Position numbers and translations under genes: made by a program. A stretch of DNA of 34,155 bases from contig DASXSB010000135.1 in NCBI GenBank assembly GCA_036506275.1, positions 1 through 34,155 on the forward strand, given 5' to 3'. Position 1 is the stretch's first letter; each line of letters begins with the position of its first letter. The stretch comes from DASXSB01 sp036506275 (GTDB taxonomy: Bacteria; Methylomirabilota; Methylomirabilia; Rokubacteriales; CSP1-6). Below are positions 9,023 to 16,411 of this stretch, in pieces. Under the pieces are notes generated by a model. That model ran no database searches and was not told the DNA's origin. It worked only from the letters and a program-made list of their open reading frames with translations.

Positions 9023-9814
9023 CTAGTCGCCCATCACGAGCCCGCCGTCCACCTTGATGGCCTGGCCCGTCATGTAATCGGAATCCGGTCCGGCCAGAAA
9101 GGCGACCACGCCCGCCACGTCATCGGGCGTCTCGCCACGACCGAGGGGGACGGCGGAGATCCGGCGCTTCCACGCCTCGCGCGGCCCCCAGCCGTGAAGA
9201 GCGCCGAGCTCGTGGTCGATCTGATCCCACATCGCGGTGTCGACGGGACCGGGGCACACGCAGTTCGACGTGATGCGGTCGCCCGCGAAGGCCTGCGCCG
9301 CGGAGCGGGTGAGGCTGATCACGGCCGCCTTGGAGGCGGAGTACGGGGCGAGGGCGTCGCTGCCGCCGCGATATCCGGCGATGGAGGCGGTCTGGATCAG
9401 CTTGCCGCGCAGCTCGGAGCCGGGCATCGGAGCCTGCGCCTTCATCCGTCGCGCCACCGCCTGCAACACGAAGAACACCGCGCGGAGGTTCACCGCCATC
9501 ACGCGATCCCACTCCGCCTCCGTGACGTCGAGGATCGGCTGCACGCGGATGACGCCCGCGTTGTTGAAGAGGACGTCGAGACGGCCCCAGCGGCGATAGG
9601 GCTCGTCGACCATGCGCGCGATGTCGGCCGCGCGCGTCACGTCGCCGCGCACCGCGGCGCCGCCGACTTCGGCGGCGAGCTTGTCCACGTTGGACGTGTC
9701 GAGATCGGCGAGCACGAGGCGGGCGCCGCCGGTAGCGAGCCGGCGCGCGGTGGCGGCGCCGATCCCGCCCGCGGCGCCGGTGATCAGGACCACGCGATCG
9801 TGAAGCCCGGCCAT
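9023..9814 (-). CDS. SDR-family oxidoreductase, sorbitol/galactitol dehydrogenase-like
   Basis: 263 residues with TGAAGGIG (12-19), NNAG (84-87), catalytic Ser144, Tyr158 and Lys162 (YSASK), and a C-terminal 'MTGQAIKVDGGLVM'. Asp in 'LVLADLDT' after the second strand points to NAD+. The 'CPGPVDTAMWDQIDHEL' substrate-loop region resembles L-iditol/sorbitol and galactitol 2-dehydrogenases, so a polyol or hydroxy-acid substrate is plausible but unproven. It starts 10 nt after the HD protein stop and ends 30 nt before the cyclase protein start, inside a minus-strand operon. Confidence 0.9.
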   Translation of the reverse strand: MAGLHDRVVLITGAAGGIGAATARRLATGGARLVLADLDTSNVDKLAAEVGGAAVRGDVTRAADIARMVDEPYRRWGRLDVLFNNAGVIRVQPILDVTEAEWDRVMAVNLRAVFFVLQAVARRMKAQAPMPGSELRGKLIQTASIAGYRGGSDALAPYSASKAAVISLTRSAAQAFAGDRITSNCVCPGPVDTAMWDQIDHELGALHGWGPREAWKRRISAVPLGRGETPDDVAGVVAFLAGPDSDYMTGQAIKVDGGLVMGD

Positions 9815-9824
9815 GGCGTCAGCG

Positions 9825-10562
9825 TCAGAGGTACTTCGTGGGGAAGATCATCGTCCGCCACATGTGCGCGACGGGACTCCCGTCGAACCCGAGCCCTTCC
9901 TTCGGCTGCTTGAAGTTCCGCCCCACCACGTCGGTGAACTCCTCCAGCTCGACCTGCAGCGTCGGATCGAACGAGTAGAGGTCGTTGACGGTGATGAGCC
10001 GCGAGGTCATGTACCACGGGTGCTCGCGCGCCTCGCGGTAGGCGGCTTCGATGTACGGCTCCGGCCGGTAGTCGGGACCGAACAGCTTGACGTACATCTC
10101 GGGGTAGCGATAGCCGACCGACTCGTCCGCGAAGAAGCGGAGCGCCTGGTGATAGCGGATGGCCCAGCTCACTTCCTCGTCGACGTATGGCTCCACGAGC
10201 TGCGCGCTCCAGTAGCCGTGGTCGCTGCGGATGAAGCCGCTGATGCCGATGTCGTGAAGGAGGCAAGCGAGCACGATCTTCTCCCCGGCGCCGCTCTTGA
10301 GGGCGAGGCGCGCGCTCTGGAGGAGGTGCGCAGCGGGCCCGAAGCGGTAGCGGAAGAAGTCGAAGAGGGTGGGACGTTCGGGCATGCGGGGCAGGCGAGG
10401 ATCGTGTCCCATCATGTACCGCCGGCCCTGATCGGGCGGCCGCGGCACGGGTTGCCGGGGATCGTGCTCACCGGACACGTAGATCACCGACTTCACCACG
10501 ACGCGATCGAGCTCTCTGCTCAGCGCGTGCTCAGCCGCCTCCGCCCGTTCCAATGTGCTCAT
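9825..10562 (-). CDS. HD-domain protein, putative phosphohydrolase
   Basis: 245 residues from ATG 10562; a TTG at 10598 extends the frame by 12 residues without family resemblance and lies inside the upstream gene. The HD-type metal site is visible: His79 (AHLLQSAR), His103-Asp104 (LLHDIG), His115 (SDHGYWSA) and His138 (RYHQALRFF). HD proteins are metal-dependent phosphohydrolases of nucleotides or cyclic dinucleotides, and some are oxygenases of the mixed-valent di-iron type. Four spaced histidines plus HD would fit either mono- or dinuclear use. A hydrolase near a class III cyclase could turn over its signal, but this is inference. It begins 7 nt after the PEP-CTERM gene stop and ends 10 nt before the SDR start. 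The start has no Shine-Dalgarno. Confidence 0.8.
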   Translation of the reverse strand: MSTLERAEAAEHALSRELDRVVVKSVIYVSGEHDPRQPVPRPPDQGRRYMMGHDPRLPRMPERPTLFDFFRYRFGPAAHLLQSARLALKSGAGEKIVLACLLHDIGISGFIRSDHGYWSAQLVEPYVDEEVSWAIRYHQALRFFADESVGYRYPEMYVKLFGPDYRPEPYIEAAYREAREHPWYMTSRLITVNDLYSFDPTLQVELEEFTDVVGRNFKQPKEGLGFDGSPVAHMWRTMIFPTKYL

Positions 10563-10568
10563 GCGCGG

Positions 10569-10598
10569 ATCATCGGGCCGCCGTCCCTCCACTGTCAA
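10569..10598 (-). promoter_or_regulatory. Candidate internal promoter for the HD-protein gene
   Basis: On the minus strand a perfect -35 hexamer TTGACA (10598-10593) is followed after 18 bp by GATGAT (10574-10569, four of six matches to the -10 consensus) and then, six bases later, by the ATG at 10562. Transcription would start on or next to the start codon, giving a leaderless mRNA that lacks the upstream PEP-CTERM gene. The -35 box lies within the end of that gene. Confidence 0.35.
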
Positions 10599-11355
10599 GA
10601 AATGGCGTTGCGCGCGCCCGCGAGCGCCGACGACGGTGCACGGCGAGAGCAGCGAGGGCGCCGAGGGTGAGCAAACCCAGGGTGGCGGGCTCGGGCACCG
10701 GCGAGACCTGCGAGAACGTCTGCTCCATCTCGGAGATGAAGCTGGTGGCGCCCACCGGATTTCCTTCCTCGTCGACGACGGGGTCGCCGTTCTCGTCGAA
10801 CTGGAAGCCGCCCCCGAGCACGATGCTCTTCTGGACCTCGATGGTCTCGCGGGGATCGAACTCCGCCCCCGCCGACGTCCGTGACGGATCGACGGCGGCG
10901 AAGGCGAACGAATCGAAGAGGGGGTCTCCGCCTTCCTCGAACACGAACTCGGACACGTCCATGATGTCGTGGGGCTCGAACCTGGTGAGCTCGAGCCCGA
11001 CGTCCTTGATGGGCGCGAGGTCGTCGAGCGACCGCACCTTGAACCGGAACGTGAAATCGATGAGCTCGTTGCCGGTCGCGACCAGCGAGTCGTTGACGAC
11101 GCCGTTGAAGCGGAGCCCGGGGAGCCCGCTGTCGCTCACGAAGCCGTCGACGGTGGTCGAGAGCGGATCCGACGCCGCCCGCGATCGGTTCTCCACCAGC
11201 TCGAAGTCCGAGAACAGCTTGTCGCCCACGAGCAGGGTGCCGCCGCCGAACAGTTCGTCGAGGCTCACGGGTTGGGCCGTCGCCGCCGCAGGAAAGACCA
11301 TGCACAGGAGCGTGATGAGACAGAGGCCACGGAGAGCGGGCACGTGGTGGCGCAT
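10570..11355 (-). CDS. PEP-CTERM sorting-domain secreted protein
   Basis: 261 residues. The N-terminus (MRHHVPALRG followed by CLITLLCMVFPAAATAQP) is a signal peptide with a likely cleavage after ATA. The C-terminus carries a PEP-CTERM signal: SPVPEPATLGLL, a transmembrane helix (LGALAALAV) and a basic HRRRR cluster, recognised by exosortase in exopolysaccharide-producing Gram-negatives. The 15-20 residues after the arginine cluster are an unusually long tail. The mature part (SLDELFGGGTLLVGDKLFSDF...) is a beta-rich surface domain of unknown ligand, and it contains an acidic run. ATG 11355 was chosen because AAAGGAG lies 6 nt upstream; an out-of-frame ATG five bases earlier is ignored. It is the first gene of the minus-strand run that continues with the HD, SDR and cyclase genes. 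No exosortase is in the window. Confidence 0.88.
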   Translation of the reverse strand: MRHHVPALRGLCLITLLCMVFPAAATAQPVSLDELFGGGTLLVGDKLFSDFELVENRSRAASDPLSTTVDGFVSDSGLPGLRFNGVVNDSLVATGNELIDFTFRFKVRSLDDLAPIKDVGLELTRFEPHDIMDVSEFVFEEGGDPLFDSFAFAAVDPSRTSAGAEFDPRETIEVQKSIVLGGGFQFDENGDPVVDEEGNPVGATSFISEMEQTFSQVSPVPEPATLGLLTLGALAALAVHRRRRSRARATPFLDSGGTAAR

Positions 11356-11422
11356 CGCATACTCCTTTCGGCCGCGGAGCGGCCGCCGCTCGTATGCGCT
11401 GGAGCCTACCACGGCGTTTCGC

Positions 11423-11428
11423 TACACT
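11423..11428 (+). promoter_or_regulatory. -10-like box of a probable leaderless promoter
   Basis: TACACT stands out in the GC-rich 80-nt divergent spacer and is followed after only 7 nt by the ATG of the luciferase-like oxidoreductase at 11436, which has no Shine-Dalgarno. The predicted transcription start coincides with the start codon. No convincing -35 hexamer is present. Confidence 0.45.
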
Positions 11429-11435
11429 CCCGCCC

Positions 11436-12380
11436 ATGCGCTACGGCTTCTATCTCCCCACGCGCGGTGCCTGCGCCACCCCCGATGCCCTCGACACCAT
11501 CGTCCGCCAGGCGGAGGCGCTCGGCTTCGTCTCCGTCATGATTGCCGACCACGTCGTGTTCCCGACCACCATCGCCTCGAAGTACCCGTACACGGTGACG
11601 GGCGCGTTTCCCGGCGGCGGCGACGCCCTCGAGCAGCTCACGCTCACGGCGTTCGTCGCCGGCCGCGCGCCCACGTTGCGGCTCGTCACCAGCGTCATGA
11701 TCCTTCCGCACCGCAACCCGGTGGTGACGGCGAAGATGCTCGCCACCATCGACGTGCTGTCGGGGGGACGCCTCACGGTGGGCGTGGGCGTGGGCTGGCT
11801 GCGCGAGGAATTCCAGGCGCTGTCGGCGCCGGACTTCGACCGCCGCGGCGCCGTGAGCGACGAGTATCTGCAGATCTTCAAGACGCTGTGGACGGAGGAC
11901 CCCGCGCGCTTCGAGGGACGGTTCTATCGCTTCGACTCGCTCCGATGCCTGCCCCAGCCGGTGCAGAAGCCGCATCCGCCGCTGTGGATCGGCGGTCACA
12001 GCCCGGCGGCGCTGCGCCGGGTGGCGCGCTACGGTGACGGCTGGCATCCCGTCGGCGCCAACGCGGCGGTGCCGCTTCCGCCCGCGGAGCTGCGCGGGTC
12101 GCTCGACGAGCTGTACCGGCTCACGGAGGGGGAGGGACGCGATCCCTCGCGGCTGACGATCTCGTACAAGGCGCCCGTCTACGATCCGGCGACGGCGACG
12201 CTGGGCGGGCACTCGCGTCGCCCGTTCACGGGATCGCCGGCGCAGATCGCCGACGACATCACGGCCTACGAAAAGGTCGGCGTGAGCGAGCTGGTCTTCG
12301 ACTTTCGCAGCGACGAGGTCAGCGAGTGCCTGGAGCGGATGGAGCGCTTTGCGACCACGGTGATGGCCCCGCGGGGCTGA
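11436..12380 (+). CDS. LLM-class oxidoreductase, TIGR03619-like (F420-dependent type)
   Basis: 314 residues, a complete luciferase-like TIM-barrel oxidoreductase. It begins MRYGFYLPTRG, has the LGFVSVMIADHVVFP block, the RLVTSVMILPHRNP strand and the 'LTVGVGVGWLREEFQAL' motif that is characteristic of the TIGR03619 subfamily, commonly annotated as F420-dependent. The 'PPLWIGGHSPAALRRVARYGDGWHP' and 'GSPAQIADDITAYEKVGVSELVFDF' segments complete the fold. F420 use is inferred from the family and not provable here. The start at 11436 is preferred to the upstream ATG at 11394 because the protein then begins at the first barrel strand. It is monocistronic, divergent from the PEP-CTERM gene and convergent with the CitE-like gene (19-nt gap). 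Confidence 0.9.
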   Translation: MRYGFYLPTRGACATPDALDTIVRQAEALGFVSVMIADHVVFPTTIASKYPYTVTGAFPGGGDALEQLTLTAFVAGRAPTLRLVTSVMILPHRNPVVTAKMLATIDVLSGGRLTVGVGVGWLREEFQALSAPDFDRRGAVSDEYLQIFKTLWTEDPARFEGRFYRFDSLRCLPQPVQKPHPPLWIGGHSPAALRRVARYGDGWHPVGANAAVPLPPAELRGSLDELYRLTEGEGRDPSRLTISYKAPVYDPATATLGGHSRRPFTGSPAQIADDITAYEKVGVSELVFDFRSDEVSECLERMERFATTVMAPRG

Positions 12381-12399
12381 GCGTCACGGCGCACGAGGC

Positions 12400-13284
12400 T
12401 CAGGCGACTCCAATGGCGGCCGCGAACTCGAGCATCTCGCGCGACGTCTTCACCATCGCCTCGTCCACCATGTCGCCCTTGTAGGTGACGGCGGCCACGC
12501 CGCGCCGGGCCCCTTCCTCCATGGCCTCGATGAGGCCGCGGTGGAACGCGATCTCGTCCGCGGTGGGCGTGAAGACCTTGTTCACGACGGGGACGTGGGT
12601 CGGATGCATCACCGTCTGCCCGCGGTAGCCGAGGGAGCGGTTCCAGCGCGCGTCCCGCTCCAGGCCTTCCAGGTCCTTGATCGTCCACCACGAGCTGATG
12701 GTCGGATACTGGATGCCGGCGGCGCGGGCATCGAGGACCACCTTGGAACGCAGGAACAGCGTTTCCGTGCCCTCCTTCGACCACTGATAGCCGATGGCGC
12801 GCGCGGCGTCGCCGCCCGGTCCCGCCGCCAGGCTCACGCGTCTCACGCGCCGGCACTGGGTGGCGATCTCGTACACGTTGCGCATCGCCTTCGCCGTCTC
12901 GCAGCCGAGCGGCGTCTCGACGCCGCCGACGGGAAGGCCGAGGCGCCGCTCGAGGTGCGACAGCAGCGCGTCGAGCTCGTGCATGTCCGCGGGCGTCTCC
13001 ACCTTGGGCAGCGTGATGCTGGTGAGCTCGGAGCACAGCACGCCCTCGAGGTCGTCGAGGGTGAGCCCGGTGGCGAAGGCGTTGATGCGTACCGAACATC
13101 CCTGGCCCTTGGCCGCCAGCGCTTTCACGCCCGCCTTCACGACGGGACGGGCGCCGCTCTTCTCGCGGTCGGGGACGGAATCCTCGAGGTCGAGGATGAG
13201 CGTGTCGGCGCCGTAGCCGGCCGCCTTCTCGATCCACTCCGGACGGTTGCCGGGAACGAACAGGGCGGAGCGCGACGGTCTCAT
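12400..13284 (-). CDS. CitE-type CoA-ester lyase (HpcH/HpaI aldolase family)
   Basis: 294 residues, the usual length of stand-alone CitE-like lyases that cleave malyl-, beta-methylmalyl- or citramalyl-CoA to an acyl-CoA and a 2-oxo acid. Visible are SALFVPGNRPEWIEKA (N-terminal strand and helix), LDLEDSVP (31-38), Arg66, KVET (94-97), the Mg2+ ligands Glu123 (GGVETPLG) and Asp159 (GPGGDAARAIG), and the typical MHPTHVPVVN near the C-terminus. The ATG overlaps the crotonase stop by 4 nt (ATGA). As last gene of the acyl-CoA operon it should carry out the terminal carbon-carbon cleavage. The open frame continues upstream to 13947, but only out of frame with the crotonase. Confidence 0.92.
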   Translation of the reverse strand: MRPSRSALFVPGNRPEWIEKAAGYGADTLILDLEDSVPDREKSGARPVVKAGVKALAAKGQGCSVRINAFATGLTLDDLEGVLCSELTSITLPKVETPADMHELDALLSHLERRLGLPVGGVETPLGCETAKAMRNVYEIATQCRRVRRVSLAAGPGGDAARAIGYQWSKEGTETLFLRSKVVLDARAAGIQYPTISSWWTIKDLEGLERDARWNRSLGYRGQTVMHPTHVPVVNKVFTPTADEIAFHRGLIEAMEEGARRGVAAVTYKGDMVDEAMVKTSREMLEFAAAIGVA

Positions 13285-14054
13285 TGCGCCTTGTAGACCG
13301 GCTTCCGCTTCTCCGCGAACGCGCGTGGCCCTTCCTTCGCATCCTCGGTGGTGCGCAGGAACTCCTGGAACGATTCCTCCAGCCGCAGCCCGTGCTCGAG
13401 GGGCACGCTCTGGCTGCGCACGGCCAGCTCCTTCACGGCGCGCAAGGCGAGAGGACCGTTCTCGCAGAGCTTCCGCGCGTACGTTTCCGCCGTCGGGAGC
13501 AGATCCGGCAGCGGGACGACGCGGTTGATGAGTCCGTAGGCGAGCGCCTCGTCGGCGGTGAGGCGCCGTCCCAGCAGCAGCATCTCCATCGCGATCGCGT
13601 AGGGAAGCTGGCGCAGCGCGCGCTGGGTCCCGCCGTTGCCGGGGAGGATGCCGCGCTTCACCTCGGAGATCTCGAACACGGCATGGCTGGCGGCGATCCG
13701 GATGTCGGTGGCGAAGAGCAGCGTCATGCCGCCCGCCAGGCAATAACCGTTCACGGCCGCGATCACCGGCTTCCACACGTCGAGGCCGCGGTTCAGGATC
13801 ATGTTCTTCTGGGTGAGGAAGAAGTCGGCGCGCTCGCGCGTGCTCGGGATCCTCGTCTTGAGGTCGGCGCCGGCCGTGAACGCTTTCTCGCCGGCGCCGG
13901 TGATGATGGCGACCCACACGTCCGGGTTGTCGCGCACGTCCGTCCACGCCCGCGACAGCTCGGCGTAGACGTCGGCGTCCATGGCGTTCATGGCCTCCGG
14001 GCGATTGATGGTGAGGCGCGCGATCCTGTCCTTCACGTCGTAGATGACTTTCAT
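13281..14054 (-). CDS. Enoyl-CoA hydratase/isomerase (crotonase) family protein
   Basis: 257 residues, normal crotonase length. It has the oxyanion-hole segments AFTAGADLK (59-66) and LAGGMTL (107-112) and the ILPGNGGTQRAL block. Of the two catalytic glutamates of rat enoyl-CoA hydratase, the second is kept (Glu131 in ISEVKRG) but the first is replaced by Thr111 (AGGMTLLFATD where the family has GGGCEL). It may therefore be an isomerase, hydrolase or a hydratase with altered mechanism. ATG 14054 overlaps the CoA-transferase stop (ATGA) and its own stop overlaps the lyase start (ATGA), so it is coupled on both sides. It presumably converts the acyl-CoA product of the dehydrogenase into the substrate of the lyase. 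Confidence 0.9.
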   Translation of the reverse strand: MKVIYDVKDRIARLTINRPEAMNAMDADVYAELSRAWTDVRDNPDVWVAIITGAGEKAFTAGADLKTRIPSTRERADFFLTQKNMILNRGLDVWKPVIAAVNGYCLAGGMTLLFATDIRIAASHAVFEISEVKRGILPGNGGTQRALRQLPYAIAMEMLLLGRRLTADEALAYGLINRVVPLPDLLPTAETYARKLCENGPLALRAVKELAVRSQSVPLEHGLRLEESFQEFLRTTEDAKEGPRAFAEKRKPVYKAQ

Positions 14055-15187
14055 GACGGACGAGCCTTCCTGCCCAGCACGTCGTCGTTGTGCTCGCCGA
14101 TCCGGGGCGGGGGCCGGCGCAGCGGTGGCCGCACGCCGTCGAACGAGAGCGGCAACGTCACCAGCGGCAGGTCGTCGCCGGGCATGGGTTTCAGGATGTC
14201 GAGGGCCGCCGTCTGCGGCTGCGCGAGGACGTCGGGCAAGCTGTTGATGGGCGCGCACGGGATGCCGGCCGCCTCCAGCAGATCGATCCACTCGCCCTTG
14301 CTACGCGTGACGAAGATCTCCTCGATCGCCTGCAGCAGCTCCGCCTTGTGCGCGAAGCGACCGGCGTTGTTCGCGAAGCGCGGATCGGTCGCCCATTCCG
14401 GACGGCCGAGCACACCCGCCAGCTTCACGAAGAGCCGGTCGTTGCCGGCGGCCACGATGATCGGTCCCGTCTTCGTCTCGAAGGCCTGAAAGGGGATGAG
14501 CCGGCCGCTGCCCGTGCGGTGCCGCTCGGGCACCGTGGCCGTCACCCCGAAGGCAGCGATCGGTCCCTTGAGCCACGCGAGGCCGGTCTCGAGGAGCGAG
14601 GCGTCGACCACGCATCCGCGGCCGGTCTGCGCGCGCTGGATCAATCCCGCGAGCGCGCCGATGGCCGTCCACATGCCGGTGCCGTAGTCGAGAGCGGAGA
14701 CGCCGAGGCGCGTGGGCGGATCGCCTTCGGCGGCGTTCATCACCATGAGACCGGCGAAGGCCTGCACGATCGGCTCGTAGGCGGGATGGCGCGACAGCGG
14801 TCCCGCGTTCCCGAACCCCCACACCGAGCAGTAGATCAGCCGCGGATAGCGGCGGGTGAGCGTGTCCGCTCCGAGACCGAGGGCCTCGAGCGTGCCGGGG
14901 CGATGATTCTGGACGAGCACGTCCGCCTCTCCGATGAGCTCGGCGAGATCGGCCACCGCCCGCAGATCTTTAAGGTCGACCGTGATGGAGCGCTTGTTGG
15001 CGTTCACGGCGAGGAAGCTCGGGGAGACGCCGTTCTTGAACGGCGGTCCCCAGTGCCGCGCGTCGTCGCCCTCGGGCCGCTCCACCTTCACGACGTCGGC
15101 GCCCAGATGGCCGAGGACTTCCGCCGCGTAGGGCCCGGCGAGGTTGGCGCCGAGCTCGATGACCTTGATGCCGGCGAGGGGCAGCAT
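14051..15187 (-). CDS. Class III (CaiB/BaiF family) CoA-transferase
   Basis: 378 residues, the family norm. It begins LPLAGIKVIELGANLAGPYA, followed by the GADVVKVERPEGDDAR and NANKRSITVDLK blocks. The catalytic aspartate that forms the acyl anhydride is Asp167 in SALDYGTGMW. These cytoplasmic enzymes move CoA between short carboxylic acids such as succinate, itaconate, mesaconate, formate or oxalate. The ATG shares one base with the stop of the acyl-CoA dehydrogenase (TGATG). In this operon it would activate the starting acid. The frame is open upstream to 15445 but only as an antisense-like extension inside the dehydrogenase gene. Confidence 0.92.
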   Translation of the reverse strand: MLPLAGIKVIELGANLAGPYAAEVLGHLGADVVKVERPEGDDARHWGPPFKNGVSPSFLAVNANKRSITVDLKDLRAVADLAELIGEADVLVQNHRPGTLEALGLGADTLTRRYPRLIYCSVWGFGNAGPLSRHPAYEPIVQAFAGLMVMNAAEGDPPTRLGVSALDYGTGMWTAIGALAGLIQRAQTGRGCVVDASLLETGLAWLKGPIAAFGVTATVPERHRTGSGRLIPFQAFETKTGPIIVAAGNDRLFVKLAGVLGRPEWATDPRFANNAGRFAHKAELLQAIEEIFVTRSKGEWIDLLEAAGIPCAPINSLPDVLAQPQTAALDILKPMPGDDLPLVTLPLSFDGVRPPLRRPPPRIGEHNDDVLGRKARPS

Positions 15188-16350
15188 CAGCGGAAGAGCG
15201 CGCGCGCGATGACCATGCGATGCACCTCCGAGGGGCCTTCGCCGATCCGGCGCACGCGCGCCTCCCGGTACCAGCGCTCGAGCGGGAATTCCTTCGACAC
15301 CCCGTAGCCGCCGTGGATCTGCACGGCGGCGTCGATCACGCGCCCCAGCACCTCGCTCGAGTAGAGCTTGGCGATCGACGCCTCCACGCGCGCGTCCTCG
15401 CCGCGATCGGCCTTCCACGCGCCCTCCCAGATCAGCCAGCGGCACGCGCGCAGCTCAACCTCGGCGTCGGCGAGCATCCACTGGATGGCCTGCCGCTGGG
15501 AGAGCGGCACCCCGAACGTCGAGCGTTGCTTGGCGTGGGCGATGGCCATGCGGTGGGCGGCCACGGCCACGCCGAGATTGCACGCGGAGTAGGGGAAGCG
15601 GTTCTTGACGAGGAGGTCGAACGCCAGCTCGAGGCCCTGGCCCTCGGCGCCGACGAGGTTCTCGGCCGGGATCGCGCAGTCCTCGAACACGACGTCGTTG
15701 GGAATCGACGAGGTGCGGATGGTGCGGATGTTGCGCGCGGTGAAGCCGGGCGTGCCCGGCTCCACGATGAAGCACGAGATGCCGGCGCGGCCCTTGCCCT
15801 TGTCCGTGCGCGCGAAGACCACACCCCAGCGCGCGTTGTGCGCGTTGGAGATGAACACCTTGCGGCCGTTCAGGACCCAGCGATCGCCGCGTTTCTCCGC
15901 GCGCGTCTGGATGGCGCCGGCGGGATCGGAGCCGCCGGACGGCTCCGTGATCGCGAAGAACGTGCGCCAGCCCTCGCGCACGGTGGGCACCGCGTACTTC
16001 TCGATCTGCTCCTTGCTGCCCGCCCAGATCGCGGGCGGCGGATAGCGCCCGAACACGCCGCAGCCGGGGCTGTAGAGGCCCATGCGGTGCTGCGACATCT
16101 CCTCCAGCACCACCGACATGCTGAAGGTGTCGAGCCCACCGCCGCCGTGTTCTTCGGGGGCGCCGAGGGCCCAGAGGCCGGCCGCGCGCGTCTTGGCGGA
16201 GAGGCGCTCGAAGTCCTCCTCGGGAATGGAGGGCGCGTCCGGATCGAGCCGCTGCTCCAGGGGAATGATCTCCTCGCGGATGAAGCGGCGGACGTGATCG
16301 CGGAGCACGCGCAGCTCGTCGGGCAACGTGTAACCGGGAAACGTGGTCAT
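15187..16350 (-). CDS. Acyl-CoA dehydrogenase family protein
   Basis: 387 residues, typical for the acyl-CoA dehydrogenase fold (FAD, oxidation of acyl-CoA to 2-enoyl-CoA, electrons to ETF). The FAD/substrate signature FFAITEPSGGSDPA lies at 131-144, the 'QIHGGYGVSKEFPLERWYREARVRRI' region near the C-terminus binds FAD across the dimer, and GEGPSEVHRMV (about 370-380) occupies the place of the YEGTSQIQR motif with the likely base Glu. Start ATG 16350 (MTTFPGYTLP) is chosen over an extension to 16443. It has no Shine-Dalgarno but a TAGCAT box eight bases upstream. It is the first gene of the four-gene operon running to 12400. Confidence 0.92.
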   Translation of the reverse strand: MTTFPGYTLPDELRVLRDHVRRFIREEIIPLEQRLDPDAPSIPEEDFERLSAKTRAAGLWALGAPEEHGGGGLDTFSMSVVLEEMSQHRMGLYSPGCGVFGRYPPPAIWAGSKEQIEKYAVPTVREGWRTFFAITEPSGGSDPAGAIQTRAEKRGDRWVLNGRKVFISNAHNARWGVVFARTDKGKGRAGISCFIVEPGTPGFTARNIRTIRTSSIPNDVVFEDCAIPAENLVGAEGQGLELAFDLLVKNRFPYSACNLGVAVAAHRMAIAHAKQRSTFGVPLSQRQAIQWMLADAEVELRACRWLIWEGAWKADRGEDARVEASIAKLYSSEVLGRVIDAAVQIHGGYGVSKEFPLERWYREARVRRIGEGPSEVHRMVIARALFR

Positions 16351-16358
16351 GGCGCGAG

Positions 16359-16364
16359 ATGCTA
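16359..16364 (-). promoter_or_regulatory. -10-like box upstream of the acyl-CoA operon
   Basis: TAGCAT on the minus strand ends 8 nt before the ATG at 16350. This would place the transcription start at the start codon, matching the lack of a Shine-Dalgarno. No clear -35 box is visible. Confidence 0.35.
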
Positions 16365-16372
16365 GCACAGGG

Positions 16373-16378
16373 TAAACT
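16373..16378 (+). promoter_or_regulatory. -10-like box upstream of the GMC oxidoreductase
   Basis: TAAACT in the 61-nt divergent spacer could be the -10 element of the plus-strand GMC/hydrolase operon. The transcript would carry a leader of roughly 25 nt that includes AAGGAG at 16407-16412. Confidence 0.35.
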
Positions 16379-16411
16379 CGCCGCGTTCGAAGGGTCGACT
16401 CCTGCGAAGGA

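Noticed and set aside
12378..12402. Inverted repeat TGAGC...GCTCA in the convergent gap, as a terminator.
   Set aside because: Only five pairs with a 15-nt loop and no U-tract; too weak to call.
13285..13947. Upstream extension of the CitE-type lyase to a 515-residue protein.
   Set aside because: The extra part is an out-of-frame reading of the crotonase gene. The family N-terminus begins at ATG 13284, coupled by ATGA.
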